A stretch of 64,000 nt of DNA from an uncultured Parasphingopyxis sp. (GTDB lineage Bacteria; Pseudomonadota; Alphaproteobacteria; Sphingomonadales; Sphingomonadaceae), in NCBI RefSeq assembly GCF_937129435.1, contig NZ_CAKZNF010000017.1:1-64000 (forward strand), given 5' to 3'. A model generated the notes under the pieces. That model was not told where the DNA came from and made no database searches. It worked only from the letters and a program-made list of their open reading frames with translations. Positions 19,991-30,639 of the stretch are shown here, in pieces. The position numbers and the translations under genes are program-made. Position 1 is the first letter of the stretch. Each line of letters begins with the position of its first letter.

Positions 19991-20057
19991 TTATTGCAGT
20001 TTTGGCCGGGCGGGGCAACCGCAACTTTGCCAACGATAGCGCACATTGGCCCGCTGG

Positions 20058-20654
20058 CTAGTTCGAGGCGCGCAGGCCCTCGGCCATCGCGGCGACCTTG
20101 CCCACCATGTCGGCAAGCAGCTGTCGCGGCAGATCGTCCACCAGGCGATCGCCGTCGAACGCCTGATGCGCGACGGGGACCGAGACCTGGGCCGGATGCA
20201 CGACCATCTGGATCGTCGATAGGATCTGGCGGAGATGCGCAAGCCCGCGCAGGCCGCCGAACGGGCTGATCGATGCCGACATGATGCCCGCGGCCTTGTC
20301 GCGAAAAGCGCTCAGCGCCACCAGGCCTTCCCCGTCGGTGGGGCGGGAGGCCCAGTCGATGGTGTTCTTCAACAGGCCCGGAATCGAACCATTATATTCC
20401 GGCGATGCGATGAGCAGTGCGTCCTGCGCCTTCAACGTCTCCTTCAACCGCAGCGCGGCATCGGGAAAGGCGTCGGTCTCGATAGCGTGATGATAGATGG
20501 GAAGATCGAATTCGGCGAGGTCGATCGCCGTGACATCGGCGCCGAGCGTCCGGGCATCTTCGGCCGCCAGATTCGCCAATTTGGCGTTGTACGACCCCTC
20601 CCGCAGGCTGCCCGCAATGATTCCGATCTTCACCGCCATCTCGCCCTCTTCCAC
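20058..20654 (-). CDS. NAD(P)H-dependent FMN reductase
   Basis: IGIIAGSLREGSYNAKLANLAAE...LIASPEYNGSIPGLLKNTIDWASR. Confidence 0.93.
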   Translation of the reverse strand: MEEGEMAVKIGIIAGSLREGSYNAKLANLAAEDARTLGADVTAIDLAEFDLPIYHHAIETDAFPDAALRLKETLKAQDALLIASPEYNGSIPGLLKNTIDWASRPTDGEGLVALSAFRDKAAGIMSASISPFGGLRGLAHLRQILSTIQMVVHPAQVSVPVAHQAFDGDRLVDDLPRQLLADMVGKVAAMAEGLRASN

Positions 20655-20657
20655 TTT

Positions 20658-20671
20658 CTTAGCATGCTATG
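20658..20671. promoter_or_regulatory. Regulon palindrome cTTAG-CATG-CTATg upstream of FMN reductase (20654, -)
   Basis: One-mismatch TTAG-N4-CTAA. Confidence 0.5.
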
Positions 20672-20706
20672 CATTTAGGGCGCGCACGGCACCGGGTAAA
20701 GGCGCG

Positions 20707-21207
20707 TCAGGCGGTCGGGTTGGAAAGCTCGGTCAGCTTCTCCTGTTCCTCGGCAAGGTTGTCGATCACGCGGCGCAGGAGCGCCTGCAACTGCTCGACC
20801 TCCTCGTCCGACATGCCGCGCGTCGCCATCGCGTGAATTTCCTCGACATAGGGATTGAGCCGACCCTCGAGCCCCTTGGCCTTGTCGGTCAGGTGGACGT
20901 GGATCTTGCGCCGGTCGGTCGTACTCTTCTCGCGCCGTATGAAGCCGCTCTTTTCGAGGCTCTTGATCGCGATGACCGTCGTCGGCTCGCGCATGCCGAC
21001 CATCTCGCTGAGCTCACGCTGCGTCACGCCACCTTTCTGCCACAGCTGGCGCAAGAAACGCCACTGCCCGGCCGAGACTCCGTGTTCGAGTGTCTTCTTT
21101 TCCAGCAGACGCGAAAAGGAGCGAAACGCGACCCGCGCGAGGTAGCCGATGCTGTTATTGGGATCGGAGTAATAGGATGCCGGTTTCTTCTTTCTTCTTT
21201 TTGCCAT
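20707..21207 (-). CDS. MarR family transcriptional regulator
   Basis: QWRFLRQLWQKGGVTQRELSEMVGMREPTTVIAIKSLEKSGFIRREKSTTDRRKIHVHLTDKAKGL wHTH. Confidence 0.93.
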   Translation of the reverse strand: MAKRRKKKPASYYSDPNNSIGYLARVAFRSFSRLLEKKTLEHGVSAGQWRFLRQLWQKGGVTQRELSEMVGMREPTTVIAIKSLEKSGFIRREKSTTDRRKIHVHLTDKAKGLEGRLNPYVEEIHAMATRGMSDEEVEQLQALLRRVIDNLAEEQEKLTELSNPTA

Positions 21208-21266
21208 GCGCGCTCGAACTCCTTCAGGGTCAGACTAGTCGGCCCGATACCGTCTTGACCAGTGCA

Positions 21267-21980
21267 TTACACACGATCCTTGCGATCGAGCCACGTGATC
21301 ACGGCATCGGCAAAGGCCTCGGGGCGCTCGAGCGGAATCAGATGGCCCGAATGCGGGACGACGAAACCGCGCGCGTTCGGAATCGTGCCGCTCAGGATTT
21401 CGAAATGCGCGTCGGACATGATGCCGTCCTCTTCGCCGCGCAGGACGAGCGTGGGCTGGACAATGCCAGCAAGCATCGGCGTGCTGTCCGGCCGCGCCAT
21501 GATCGCGCTCTGCTGCCGTAAGAACGCCTCCGGCCCCACCGCACGCGCCATCTCGCGTACGGCTGCGGCGATATCGCCATCGCGCGCCTCCCTGCCGAGG
21601 AGCAGCGGAATACGCTCCTCGGCGACCGCGTCGAATTCGCCTCTCTCCACCATCGCCGAATAGCCGGCGCGGCGCCGTGTCTGCGCGTCGCTGTCCGCTT
21701 CCGGCAGCGTGCTGGTGAGGACAAGGTGCCGGATTCTTTCGGGTGCCTCGCGGAGAGCCGCGAAGGCGATGAATCCGCCCATGCCCAGCGCCACGAGATC
21801 GAATCGTTCCGGCGCATCGGCGAGCAACCGCTCCGCCATCCCTCCGATCGTTTCGTCCCGGGTCACGTCGGCGCAATGAACCGGCCCGCGCGTCTCGAAC
21901 GCCGGACGCACCGCGCGCCACAGTTCGGCCGTGAGCAGCTGGCTATGCACCAGCACCAGCGGCAGCGCCTCAGCAGACAC
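21267..21980 (-). CDS. Alpha/beta hydrolase
   Basis: PLVLVHSQLLTAELWRAVRPAF...DLVALGMGGFIAFAAL...PTLVLRGEEDGIM...VVPHSGHLIPLERPEAF. Confidence 0.85.
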   Translation of the reverse strand: MSAEALPLVLVHSQLLTAELWRAVRPAFETRGPVHCADVTRDETIGGMAERLLADAPERFDLVALGMGGFIAFAALREAPERIRHLVLTSTLPEADSDAQTRRRAGYSAMVERGEFDAVAEERIPLLLGREARDGDIAAAVREMARAVGPEAFLRQQSAIMARPDSTPMLAGIVQPTLVLRGEEDGIMSDAHFEILSGTIPNARGFVVPHSGHLIPLERPEAFADAVITWLDRKDRV

Positions 21981-22911
21981 GGTGCAGCAGCGGTTCGCCG
22001 TCGCGCACGCGCCGGCAATTTTCGAAGGCGACGCCCATGCTCCGCTCGAGCGTCTCGGGAGTCAGCCAGGCAATATGGGGTGCAACGACGACATTGGGCA
22101 GTGTCAGCAGGGGATCGCCGGCCTCGACCGGCTCTCGCGCGAACACGTCGAGCCCCGCGCCGCCGAGCCGGCCCTCGACCAGCGCCTCGGTCAGCGCCGG
22201 CTGGTCGACCAGCCCGCCGCGCGCCGTGTTGATGAGGACCGCCCCGGGCTTCATCCGCGCGAGCATCTCGGCATCGAACATCCGCTCGGTTTCCGCGGTC
22301 AGCGGGATATGGAGCGACACGATATCGGACCGTTCGACGAGTTCGGACAGATCGACCTGCCGCTGATCGCCTTCCCGGTCCTCACGAGCCGCGAAGATCA
22401 CCTCGGCGCCCATTGCCTCGAGGATCGGTGCGAGCCTTTGCGGAATCTCGCCGAATCCCACGAGGCCCACGGTGCGCCCCGCCACCTCTCCGATGCCATC
22501 CATCTGCTCGGGATCGGGGGACCAGCCATCGCCGGCACGGGTCAACGGATCGAGATAAGTCAGCCGCCGCAAGACGCCGAGCATCAGCGCCAGCGTCATT
22601 TCCGCCACGGCCCGGCTGTTGGTGCCGGGCATGTTGGCGACCGCAACGTTCGTCGATCGGGCCGCGTCGAGGTCGATGGTGTTCACGCCCACACCGATTT
22701 TCTGGATCAGCTTGAGCTCGGGTGCGGCGGCGATCATGTCCGCCGTCACCGGTTCGAGAACGTGCAGCAACACAGCGGTGTCCGGCAATTCCTCCGAAAA
22801 ACTCTCGGTATGGTCCTCATCCACGATCGCCACCTCTAGCCAATCGGGCGCGGCACGTTCGATTGCCGCCCGAAAGCCTGGACTCGCCCGATAGTGGAGC
22901 AGCGCCTTCAT
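21970..22911 (-). CDS. D-isomer-specific 2-hydroxyacid dehydrogenase
   Basis: LIQKIGVGVNTIDLDAARSTNVAVANMPGTNSRAVAEMTLALML...VGLVGFGEIPQRLA...LINTARGGLVDQPALTEAL; ATG 22911. Confidence 0.93.
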   Translation of the reverse strand: MKALLHYRASPGFRAAIERAAPDWLEVAIVDEDHTESFSEELPDTAVLLHVLEPVTADMIAAAPELKLIQKIGVGVNTIDLDAARSTNVAVANMPGTNSRAVAEMTLALMLGVLRRLTYLDPLTRAGDGWSPDPEQMDGIGEVAGRTVGLVGFGEIPQRLAPILEAMGAEVIFAAREDREGDQRQVDLSELVERSDIVSLHIPLTAETERMFDAEMLARMKPGAVLINTARGGLVDQPALTEALVEGRLGGAGLDVFAREPVEAGDPLLTLPNVVVAPHIAWLTPETLERSMGVAFENCRRVRDGEPLLHRVC

Positions 22912-24209
22912 CGCCGCAGCGCCGCCGCCACCGATGCCGGCAGCCCATCGGCACCGGCAAAACGGGCCTCGCCGCCCATCGCCTCTTCGATCCGCAACAG
23001 CTCGTTCCATTTCGCCATCCGCTCGGAGCGGGCGAAGGAGCCGACCTTGATCTGCCCCGCGTCCCAGCCCGTCGCGAGATGCGCGATCGACAGATCCTCG
23101 GTCTCGCCCGAGCGCGCCGAAACAATCGTCGCCCAGCCGCGCGCGCGTGCGGCATCGAAGGCGGCCTTCGCCTCGCTGACGGTGCCGGCCTGGTTGACCT
23201 TGACGAGCAGCGCGTTGCAGGCGCCGGCCGCCGCTGCCGTGGCGACGCGATCGGCGCTCGTGACGAGGATGTCGTCGCCGATCAGCTGCACCGACGCGCC
23301 GAGCCGCTGCGTCGCCTGCGCCATGTGCGGCAGATCGTCCTGGCCGACCGGATCCTCGATCGAGAGGATTGGATAGCGTTCGGCCCAGTCGACGACGCGA
23401 TCGACCATCGCCGCGCCGTCGAGCCGCGCATCGTCGAGCGGCAGCAGATAACCATCGCCGTTGCGCAGCTCGTTGGCGGCGATATCGAGCGAGATGAAGA
23501 CGTCCTCGCCGGGTTCGTGCCCCGACCGGTCGATCGCGCGGACGAGCATGTCGAGCGCCTGTTCGTTGCTGTCGAAATTGGGCCACCAGCCGCCCTCGTC
23601 AGCGGTGCCGGCAAGCAGCCCCGCTTCCTCCATCAGCGCGCCCGCCTCGTGATAGACGTCGGCGGTGATCTCGAGCGCGCGGCGAACCGAACCGGCGCGC
23701 GGCGCCATCACCATGAAATCCTGCACGTCGGTGCGCCGCCCGGCATGCGCGCCGCCGCCGAAAATCTGGATCTCGGGCATCGGCAATCGCACGGGGCGGT
23801 CGCCGGCAAGGTAGCGCCAGAGCGGGAGCCCCTCGGCAGCGGCCGCGGCCCAGGCGACCGCGAGCGAGAGCGCGACGGTGGCGTTGCCGCCGCAGCGCGC
23901 CTTGTTCGGCGTGCCGTCGGCCTCTGAAATCCCCGCGTCGATTGCCGCCTGGTCGAGGGCATCGGCGCCGAGCAGCACCGGGGCGAGGATCGTGCGCACG
24001 GCCTCGACCGCGCTGTCGACGCCCTTGCCGCCGAAGCGTTCGCCGCCGTCGCGAAGGTCGATCGCCTCATGATCGCCGCGCGATGCGCCGGCGGGAGCCG
24101 CGGCGCGGCCCTGCCCGCCGCCGGCGAGCGTAACATCGACCTCGACCGTCGGCCGGCCGCGCGAATCCCAGATCTGCCGCGCGGCGATGTTCGTGATTTC
24201 GGTCTTCAT
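22908..24209 (-). CDS. Divergent enolase (phosphopyruvate hydratase) family protein
   Basis: ARQIWDSRGRPTVEVDV, TADEGGWWPN, LSIEDPVGQDD, LIGDDILVT, LLVKVNQAGTVSEA, SGETEDLSIAHLATGWDAGQIKVGSFARSERMAKWNELLRIEE. Confidence 0.92.
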   Translation of the reverse strand: MKTEITNIAARQIWDSRGRPTVEVDVTLAGGGQGRAAAPAGASRGDHEAIDLRDGGERFGGKGVDSAVEAVRTILAPVLLGADALDQAAIDAGISEADGTPNKARCGGNATVALSLAVAWAAAAAEGLPLWRYLAGDRPVRLPMPEIQIFGGGAHAGRRTDVQDFMVMAPRAGSVRRALEITADVYHEAGALMEEAGLLAGTADEGGWWPNFDSNEQALDMLVRAIDRSGHEPGEDVFISLDIAANELRNGDGYLLPLDDARLDGAAMVDRVVDWAERYPILSIEDPVGQDDLPHMAQATQRLGASVQLIGDDILVTSADRVATAAAAGACNALLVKVNQAGTVSEAKAAFDAARARGWATIVSARSGETEDLSIAHLATGWDAGQIKVGSFARSERMAKWNELLRIEEAMGGEARFAGADGLPASVAAALRR

Positions 24210-25192
24210 GCAGTCTCCTCGGTGATCGTCCATGCCGCCAGCTGCGCGTCGAGGCTCGCGGGCGGCGCATCGAGCATGGCAAGCGCCGCCGCGCGGACAT
24301 CGGCCCGCGCGGGCTCATTCAGATATTCGGCCGGCGATTTGCCGTCGACGCGCGCCAGCAACAGCGCCGAAACGAGATCGACGGTGCGCGCCTCGCGCGC
24401 CGGGTCGTCGCCCGCGACCGCCGCATGGCCCGATGCGAAACGGCGCGCCGCCGCGACGAGATCGGTCGCGCTATCGGGCCGCGCCCGCGCCTTGAGCAGC
24501 AAGTGGGTAAGGCAGAAGGCGGCGTCGAAGGCCGGGTCGCCCCAGGTCGCGCACTCGGCGTCGAGAATCACCGGCCCCTCATCGGTGACGAGGATGTTCT
24601 TCGGGCTGAAATCGCCATGAATCAGCGCGCCAGCGCTTTGGCGAGTCAGATCTGCGATCGCGCGCAGCCGATCGGCGTGCGCCGGATGCCGATCGGCGCA
24701 GTACAGGATGAAGGGGGCGATCCGGAGATCCTCGAACAGGTCGGCATTGGCGAAGCGCGAGGCGATGGCGAGGTCGCCGGCGGTTTCGGCGTGCATCCGA
24801 CCCAGCACGCGGCCCAGCGCTTCGGCGAATCCGGGATCGACGCGGCCGGCCATGAGCTCGGCCTTCCAGACGGGCGCATCGGCGACGAAGCGCATGACGA
24901 AGCAGTTCGCCTCACGATCCTCGAAAACGAGCGCGGGCGCGGGCACGCCGATCCGCGCCGCGGTGTCGATCCATTGCGCCTCGACATGCGCCCGGCGCGG
25001 CGAGGCGAACCAGTCCGCCTCGACCCGCAACTTGGGAAGCGCGCATTTGACGCAATAGTCGCCCGAATCGAGCGCGACGCGGAACACGTCGCACGAGACC
25101 CCGCCGGCGAGCGGTTCGAGGACGATCTCCTCGTCCGGACTCGCCAGCCCCTGCGTCCGCAACGCCGCTTCGAGCCTCGGCCGATCGAGCAT
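24206..25192 (-). CDS. Aminoglycoside/choline phosphotransferase-family (APH) kinase-like protein
   Basis: GGVSCDVFRVALDSGDYCVKCALPKL..., ALIHGDFSPKNILVTDEGPVILDAECATWGDPAFDAAFCL (catalytic HGD...N and D motifs); 4-nt overlap with enolase. Confidence 0.9.
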   Translation of the reverse strand: MLDRPRLEAALRTQGLASPDEEIVLEPLAGGVSCDVFRVALDSGDYCVKCALPKLRVEADWFASPRRAHVEAQWIDTAARIGVPAPALVFEDREANCFVMRFVADAPVWKAELMAGRVDPGFAEALGRVLGRMHAETAGDLAIASRFANADLFEDLRIAPFILYCADRHPAHADRLRAIADLTRQSAGALIHGDFSPKNILVTDEGPVILDAECATWGDPAFDAAFCLTHLLLKARARPDSATDLVAAARRFASGHAAVAGDDPAREARTVDLVSALLLARVDGKSPAEYLNEPARADVRAAALAMLDAPPASLDAQLAAWTITEETA

Positions 25193-25205
25193 CCTTCCTC
25201 CCATG

Positions 25206-25219
25206 CTTAGCATTCTAAC
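25206..25219. promoter_or_regulatory. Regulon palindrome cTTAG-CATT-CTAAc upstream of the APH/enolase operon (-)
   Basis: Full TTAG-N4-CTAA match. Confidence 0.6.
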
Positions 25220-25261
25220 TTTATCGTCGCACCAGCCGCGGGACAAGGTTGCGCCAAAATA

Positions 25262-25275
25262 ATTAGTATTCTAGG
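25262..25275. promoter_or_regulatory. Regulon palindrome aTTAG-TATT-CTAGg upstream of the ABM/hydrolase/ligase operon (+)
   Basis: One-mismatch TTAG-N4-CTAA. Confidence 0.5.
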
Positions 25276-25321
25276 CGTTTTTGAAATCACGCGGCACACA
25301 GCCCGGAGGAGAGGAGAGCAT

Positions 25322-25615
25322 ATGATCGCGATTATCGCCACCCTGACCGTCAAGGACGGCGCCGCCGACGAGGTCGCCGCGGCGCTCAACAAGGCCGCGC
25401 CGGCCTGCCGTTCGGATGCCGAGCCCGGTTGCCATTATTACCAGCCGACGCAGCTTGCCGACGATCCCAATGTGTTCAAGGTGTTCGAGGTCTATGAGGA
25501 CCAGGCCGCGCTCGCCGCGCACCGCGAGACCGCGCATTTCCAGCCGCTCGCCGAACTGTTCGGTAAACATCTCGCCAAGGCGCCCGAGATCGACCTGCTC
25601 AAGCCGCTCGACTGA
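25322..25615 (+). CDS. Putative quinol monooxygenase (ABM domain)
   Basis: MIAIIATLTVKDGAADEVAAALNKAAPACRSDAEPGCHYYQPTQ...FKVFEVYEDQAALAAHRETAHFQ. Confidence 0.9.
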   Translation: MIAIIATLTVKDGAADEVAAALNKAAPACRSDAEPGCHYYQPTQLADDPNVFKVFEVYEDQAALAAHRETAHFQPLAELFGKHLAKAPEIDLLKPLD

Positions 25616-25643
25616 GCCCAACACACCAGACAGGAGACGGCAC

Positions 25644-26777
25644 ATGCTCGACGAAAGCCACGTCCTCGACAAGGTGGAGCGTCGCTTCATCGGTTTCCCC
25701 TCGCCCACCGCGCCGCGGATCCAGGCCGGCGGCCATCCGTGCCAGGGCATCTACTGGACGCCCAAGGGCAACCCCAATCCCAAGGTCGCGCTGATCGCGA
25801 CCCATTATAATGTCGATTTCACCGAACATTATATCGCCCCCTATTTCGCCGCGCGCGGCTACGGCTTTCTCGGCTGGAACACACGCTATCGCGGGTTCGA
25901 GGATTTGTTCGCGCTCGAACATGCGCTGATCGATATCGGCGTCGGCGTCGACTGGCTGCGCGAGCAGGGCGTCGAGACGCTCGTCATCCTCGGCAATTCG
26001 GGCGGCGGATCGCTGATGGGCGCCTATCAGGCCGAGGCGATCGCACCGACGCTCGACAAGGATATGGAAGGGCCCGGCGCCGAGGTTATCACAAATCTCG
26101 GAAAGGCCGACCTTTATATCGCGCTCAATGCGCACCAGGGCCGGCCCGAAGTGCTGACCGCGTGGATGGATGCCTCTGTGGTCGACGAGTGGGACCCGGT
26201 GCAAACCGACGAATCGCTCAACCCCTTCAACCCCGACAACGGCCCGCCCTATTCGGACGAATTCATCGCCCGCTATCGCAAGGCGCAGCGCGCGCGGAAC
26301 CAGAAGATCACCGACTGGGCCAAGGCCGAGCTGAAGCGCGTCAACGACGCCGGCATTCCCGATCGACTCTTCCCGCTCTTCCGATGCTGGGGCGATCTTC
26401 GCTTCATGGATCCCGCGATCGACCCGTCCGAGCGCAAGCCGCAGCATTGCTATCGCGGTTATCCGCCCCAGGCGAACAAGTCGCCGAGCATCGGCCGGTT
26501 CAACATGCTGAAGGCGTGGCTGTCGATGTGGAGCCTGGAAACCTCGAAATGCCAGGGCGGCGGGCAGCTCGCCAAGTTCGATAACCCGTCGCTCGTGGTG
26601 CAGGGGCTCGGCGATGCCGGCGTCTTCCCGAGCGATGCGCAGGCGCTCTACGATTTCCTCGGCTGCGAGGACAAGCAGCTCGAGATGGTCAAGGGTCAGC
26701 ATTATTTCGAGGATTCGGTCGAGGAGCGCGACGCCGTCGCCGATCTGATGGCCGATTGGATCGCCGAACGGGCCTGA
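25644..26777 (+). CDS. Alpha/beta hydrolase family protein
   Basis: ALIATHYNVDFTEHYIAPYFAARGYGFLGWNTRYRGFEDLF...LVILGNSGGGSLMGAYQAEA (G-N-S-G-G nucleophile elbow); ATG 25644. Confidence 0.85.
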   Translation: MLDESHVLDKVERRFIGFPSPTAPRIQAGGHPCQGIYWTPKGNPNPKVALIATHYNVDFTEHYIAPYFAARGYGFLGWNTRYRGFEDLFALEHALIDIGVGVDWLREQGVETLVILGNSGGGSLMGAYQAEAIAPTLDKDMEGPGAEVITNLGKADLYIALNAHQGRPEVLTAWMDASVVDEWDPVQTDESLNPFNPDNGPPYSDEFIARYRKAQRARNQKITDWAKAELKRVNDAGIPDRLFPLFRCWGDLRFMDPAIDPSERKPQHCYRGYPPQANKSPSIGRFNMLKAWLSMWSLETSKCQGGGQLAKFDNPSLVVQGLGDAGVFPSDAQALYDFLGCEDKQLEMVKGQHYFEDSVEERDAVADLMADWIAERA

Positions 26778-26804
26778 CGCCCGCGGCCGAAAAGGAGAGA
26801 TATC

Positions 26805-27461
26805 ATGCCGAGGCTGAGACAGGTTTCGCGCGCCGAAGCCGATGAGAGCGTGCTTCCCTATTACGACCGGCTGTTCGGCGATCGCGACCCGGTCGCCGAG
26901 CCGGGCACGGCCACCGGCACGCCGGGCGACTGGTGGACGACCTATGCGCTCTCCCCGCATGTCTTCGAGCATGCGGTGTCGCATTTCGGCATGTTCGGCA
27001 TGTTTTCGAACGAGAATGTCTCGACGCTGCCCGGCGACGTGCGCGAGCTCGGCATCCTGCGCGCCGGCTACGTCGCGGGCAGTCAGTTCGTCTTCTCGCA
27101 GCATTGCAAGGCGGCGCGGAAGAACGGGCTCTCCGAAGAGAAGATACGCGACGTGACCGACTGGCAGGTGTCGGACGTCTATGACGAGAACGAGCGCGCG
27201 CTGCTCGCTTATGCCGATGCGATCGTGCTCGAGCGCGGCCGCGTGTCCGACGGGCTGTTCGCGGCGGTGAAGAAGGCGCTGTCGGACGAGAACATCCTCG
27301 AATTCACCTATCACGTCATCGGCTATGTCGGCCATGCGACGATGTGCCGCGCGCTGAAGCTCGAATACGACAATGTCGAGGAGCGGATCCGCGAGGTGCC
27401 GGCGCCCGATGGCGGCGGTCTCGCGGCCGACTGGGCGGGCAGCGCCTGGAACCAGGACTGA
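26805..27461 (+). CDS. Carboxymuconolactone decarboxylase / AhpD-like family protein
   Basis: LRQVSRAEADESVLPYYDRLFG...RELGILRAGYVAGSQFVFSQHCKAARKNGLSEEKI. Confidence 0.85.
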   Translation: MPRLRQVSRAEADESVLPYYDRLFGDRDPVAEPGTATGTPGDWWTTYALSPHVFEHAVSHFGMFGMFSNENVSTLPGDVRELGILRAGYVAGSQFVFSQHCKAARKNGLSEEKIRDVTDWQVSDVYDENERALLAYADAIVLERGRVSDGLFAAVKKALSDENILEFTYHVIGYVGHATMCRALKLEYDNVEERIREVPAPDGGGLAADWAGSAWNQD

Positions 27462-27474
27462 CGGGCGAACACAA

Positions 27475-29121
<1,647 letters not shown>

Positions 29122-29155
29122 CACCGCAACGCCGATCATTCGAAAGGGAGAGACT

Positions 29156-29887
29156 ATGGATATCGCGGGAAAGAACGCGCTCGTCACCGGCGCGGCAAGC
29201 GGCATCGGACGCGCCACGTGCGAGGCCTTTGCGGACAAGGGCGCCGCGCATATCCATCTCGTCGACGTCAATGCCGAGGGGCTCGAGGAGACCGCCCGGC
29301 TGTGCCGCGACAAGGGCACCGAGTGCACGGTCCATGTCTGCAATGTCGGCGATCTCGCCGCACTCGAAGCCACCTTCGCCGATGCCAATGCGGCAACCCC
29401 GCTCGACATCGTCTACAACAATGCGGGCATCGTCACCGGCGCGCCGCTGTTTCCCGACGGCCCGGTCTCGCGGATCGAGGCGATGACCGACATCAACATC
29501 AACGCGGTCTTTGCCGGAACCCGCTTTGCCATCGACCATATGAAGGGGCGCGGCGGGGTCGTGGTGAACACCGGCTCGACCTCGTACAACAGCACCACCT
29601 TCCCCGACATCCTCTACATCGCGACCAAGGCCGCAGTCTTCGGCTTCACCGCAGCCTGCGCGCAGCTCGAGCAGAGCCATGGCGTGCGCGTGTGCAGCGT
29701 GCTTCCCGGGCTCGTCGACACGCCGATCGTCAACACGACCGGCGATGGCGGCAAGGCCGACTGGATGGAGCGCATCCTGCGCGACAACGAGGCGCTGCCG
29801 CCCTCGGCGCTGGCCGCAGGCGTCGTCGGGCTGGTCGAGGACGATGCGTGCGCCGGCGAGAACCGCGTCGTGCGCGCCGGCGAGTAG
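29156..29887 (+). CDS. Short-chain dehydrogenase/reductase
   Basis: ALVTGAASGIGRATCEAFADKGAAHIHLVDV, YNNAGIV, YIATKAAVFG. Confidence 0.93.
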   Translation: MDIAGKNALVTGAASGIGRATCEAFADKGAAHIHLVDVNAEGLEETARLCRDKGTECTVHVCNVGDLAALEATFADANAATPLDIVYNNAGIVTGAPLFPDGPVSRIEAMTDININAVFAGTRFAIDHMKGRGGVVVNTGSTSYNSTTFPDILYIATKAAVFGFTAACAQLEQSHGVRVCSVLPGLVDTPIVNTTGDGGKADWMERILRDNEALPPSALAAGVVGLVEDDACAGENRVVRAGE

Positions 29888-29892
29888 CGCCG

Positions 29893-30639
29893 ATGTTCTT
29901 CGAATATCGCTGGTACGAATGCGCGCCCGGCCGGCTCGCCGAGGAAATCGACCGGATGGAGGAGGTCGCGATCGCCGGCTGGAAGGGCGGCGAGGAAAGC
30001 GTCTTCGACAGATACGGCATCCCGCGCCCGATCGGCGCCTGGTCGTCGGTCGCCGGACGGCGCAAGCCGGTCTTCGGCTATATCCTGCAATGGGACAGCT
30101 TCGCGCAGCGCGACACCGCCTTTCCCGCCTTCTGGACCGGGCCCGAATGGGCCGAGGTCCGCGAACGGACCAATGCGGGCTTCACACTGGTCGATCATTT
30201 CGACAATTGGGTGATCGGCCCCAATGCGGCCTGGGACCGGTCGGGCGGGTGCGAGGGCGAGCCGATCGGCGGGCTGCACGAGATGCGGATCCACCATTGT
30301 ATGGCCGGCGACGGCCATCACGTCACCGCCTATCTCGCCGAGATCGAGCACCGGCAGATGGAGGTGATGGGCGGGCGCGTAATCGGCGTGTTCGACGTCA
30401 AGATCGGCCCCGACATCCCCGCGATCATCAGCTTCATCGGCTGGCCCGACTATGAAACGCAGCAGGCCGCGGCGCGGCGCCTCGAGCTCGAGCCGCGGGT
30501 GCGCGAGCGGCGGCGGCAATGGCGCGAGGAACTCGGCGATTCGCCGATCCGCCATGTCGAACAGACGCTGCTCAAGCCGCTCGACTATGGCAAGCCGCTG
30601 CCCAATTTCGGTCTCGCCGCCGAGGGAGTCGCGGCATGA
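29893..30639 (+). CDS. NIPSNAP-family protein (first of tandem pair)
   Basis: FFEYRWYECAPGRLAEEIDRMEEVAI...PVFGYILQWDSFAQRDTAFPAFWTGPEW. Confidence 0.8.
   Translation: MFFEYRWYECAPGRLAEEIDRMEEVAIAGWKGGEESVFDRYGIPRPIGAWSSVAGRRKPVFGYILQWDSFAQRDTAFPAFWTGPEWAEVRERTNAGFTLVDHFDNWVIGPNAAWDRSGGCEGEPIGGLHEMRIHHCMAGDGHHVTAYLAEIEHRQMEVMGGRVIGVFDVKIGPDIPAIISFIGWPDYETQQAAARRLELEPRVRERRRQWREELGDSPIRHVEQTLLKPLDYGKPLPNFGLAAEGVAA

Noticed and set aside
25599-27335. 578-aa minus-strand ORF
   Set aside because: Shadow ORF opposite alpha/beta hydrolase and CMD genes; no recognizable motifs
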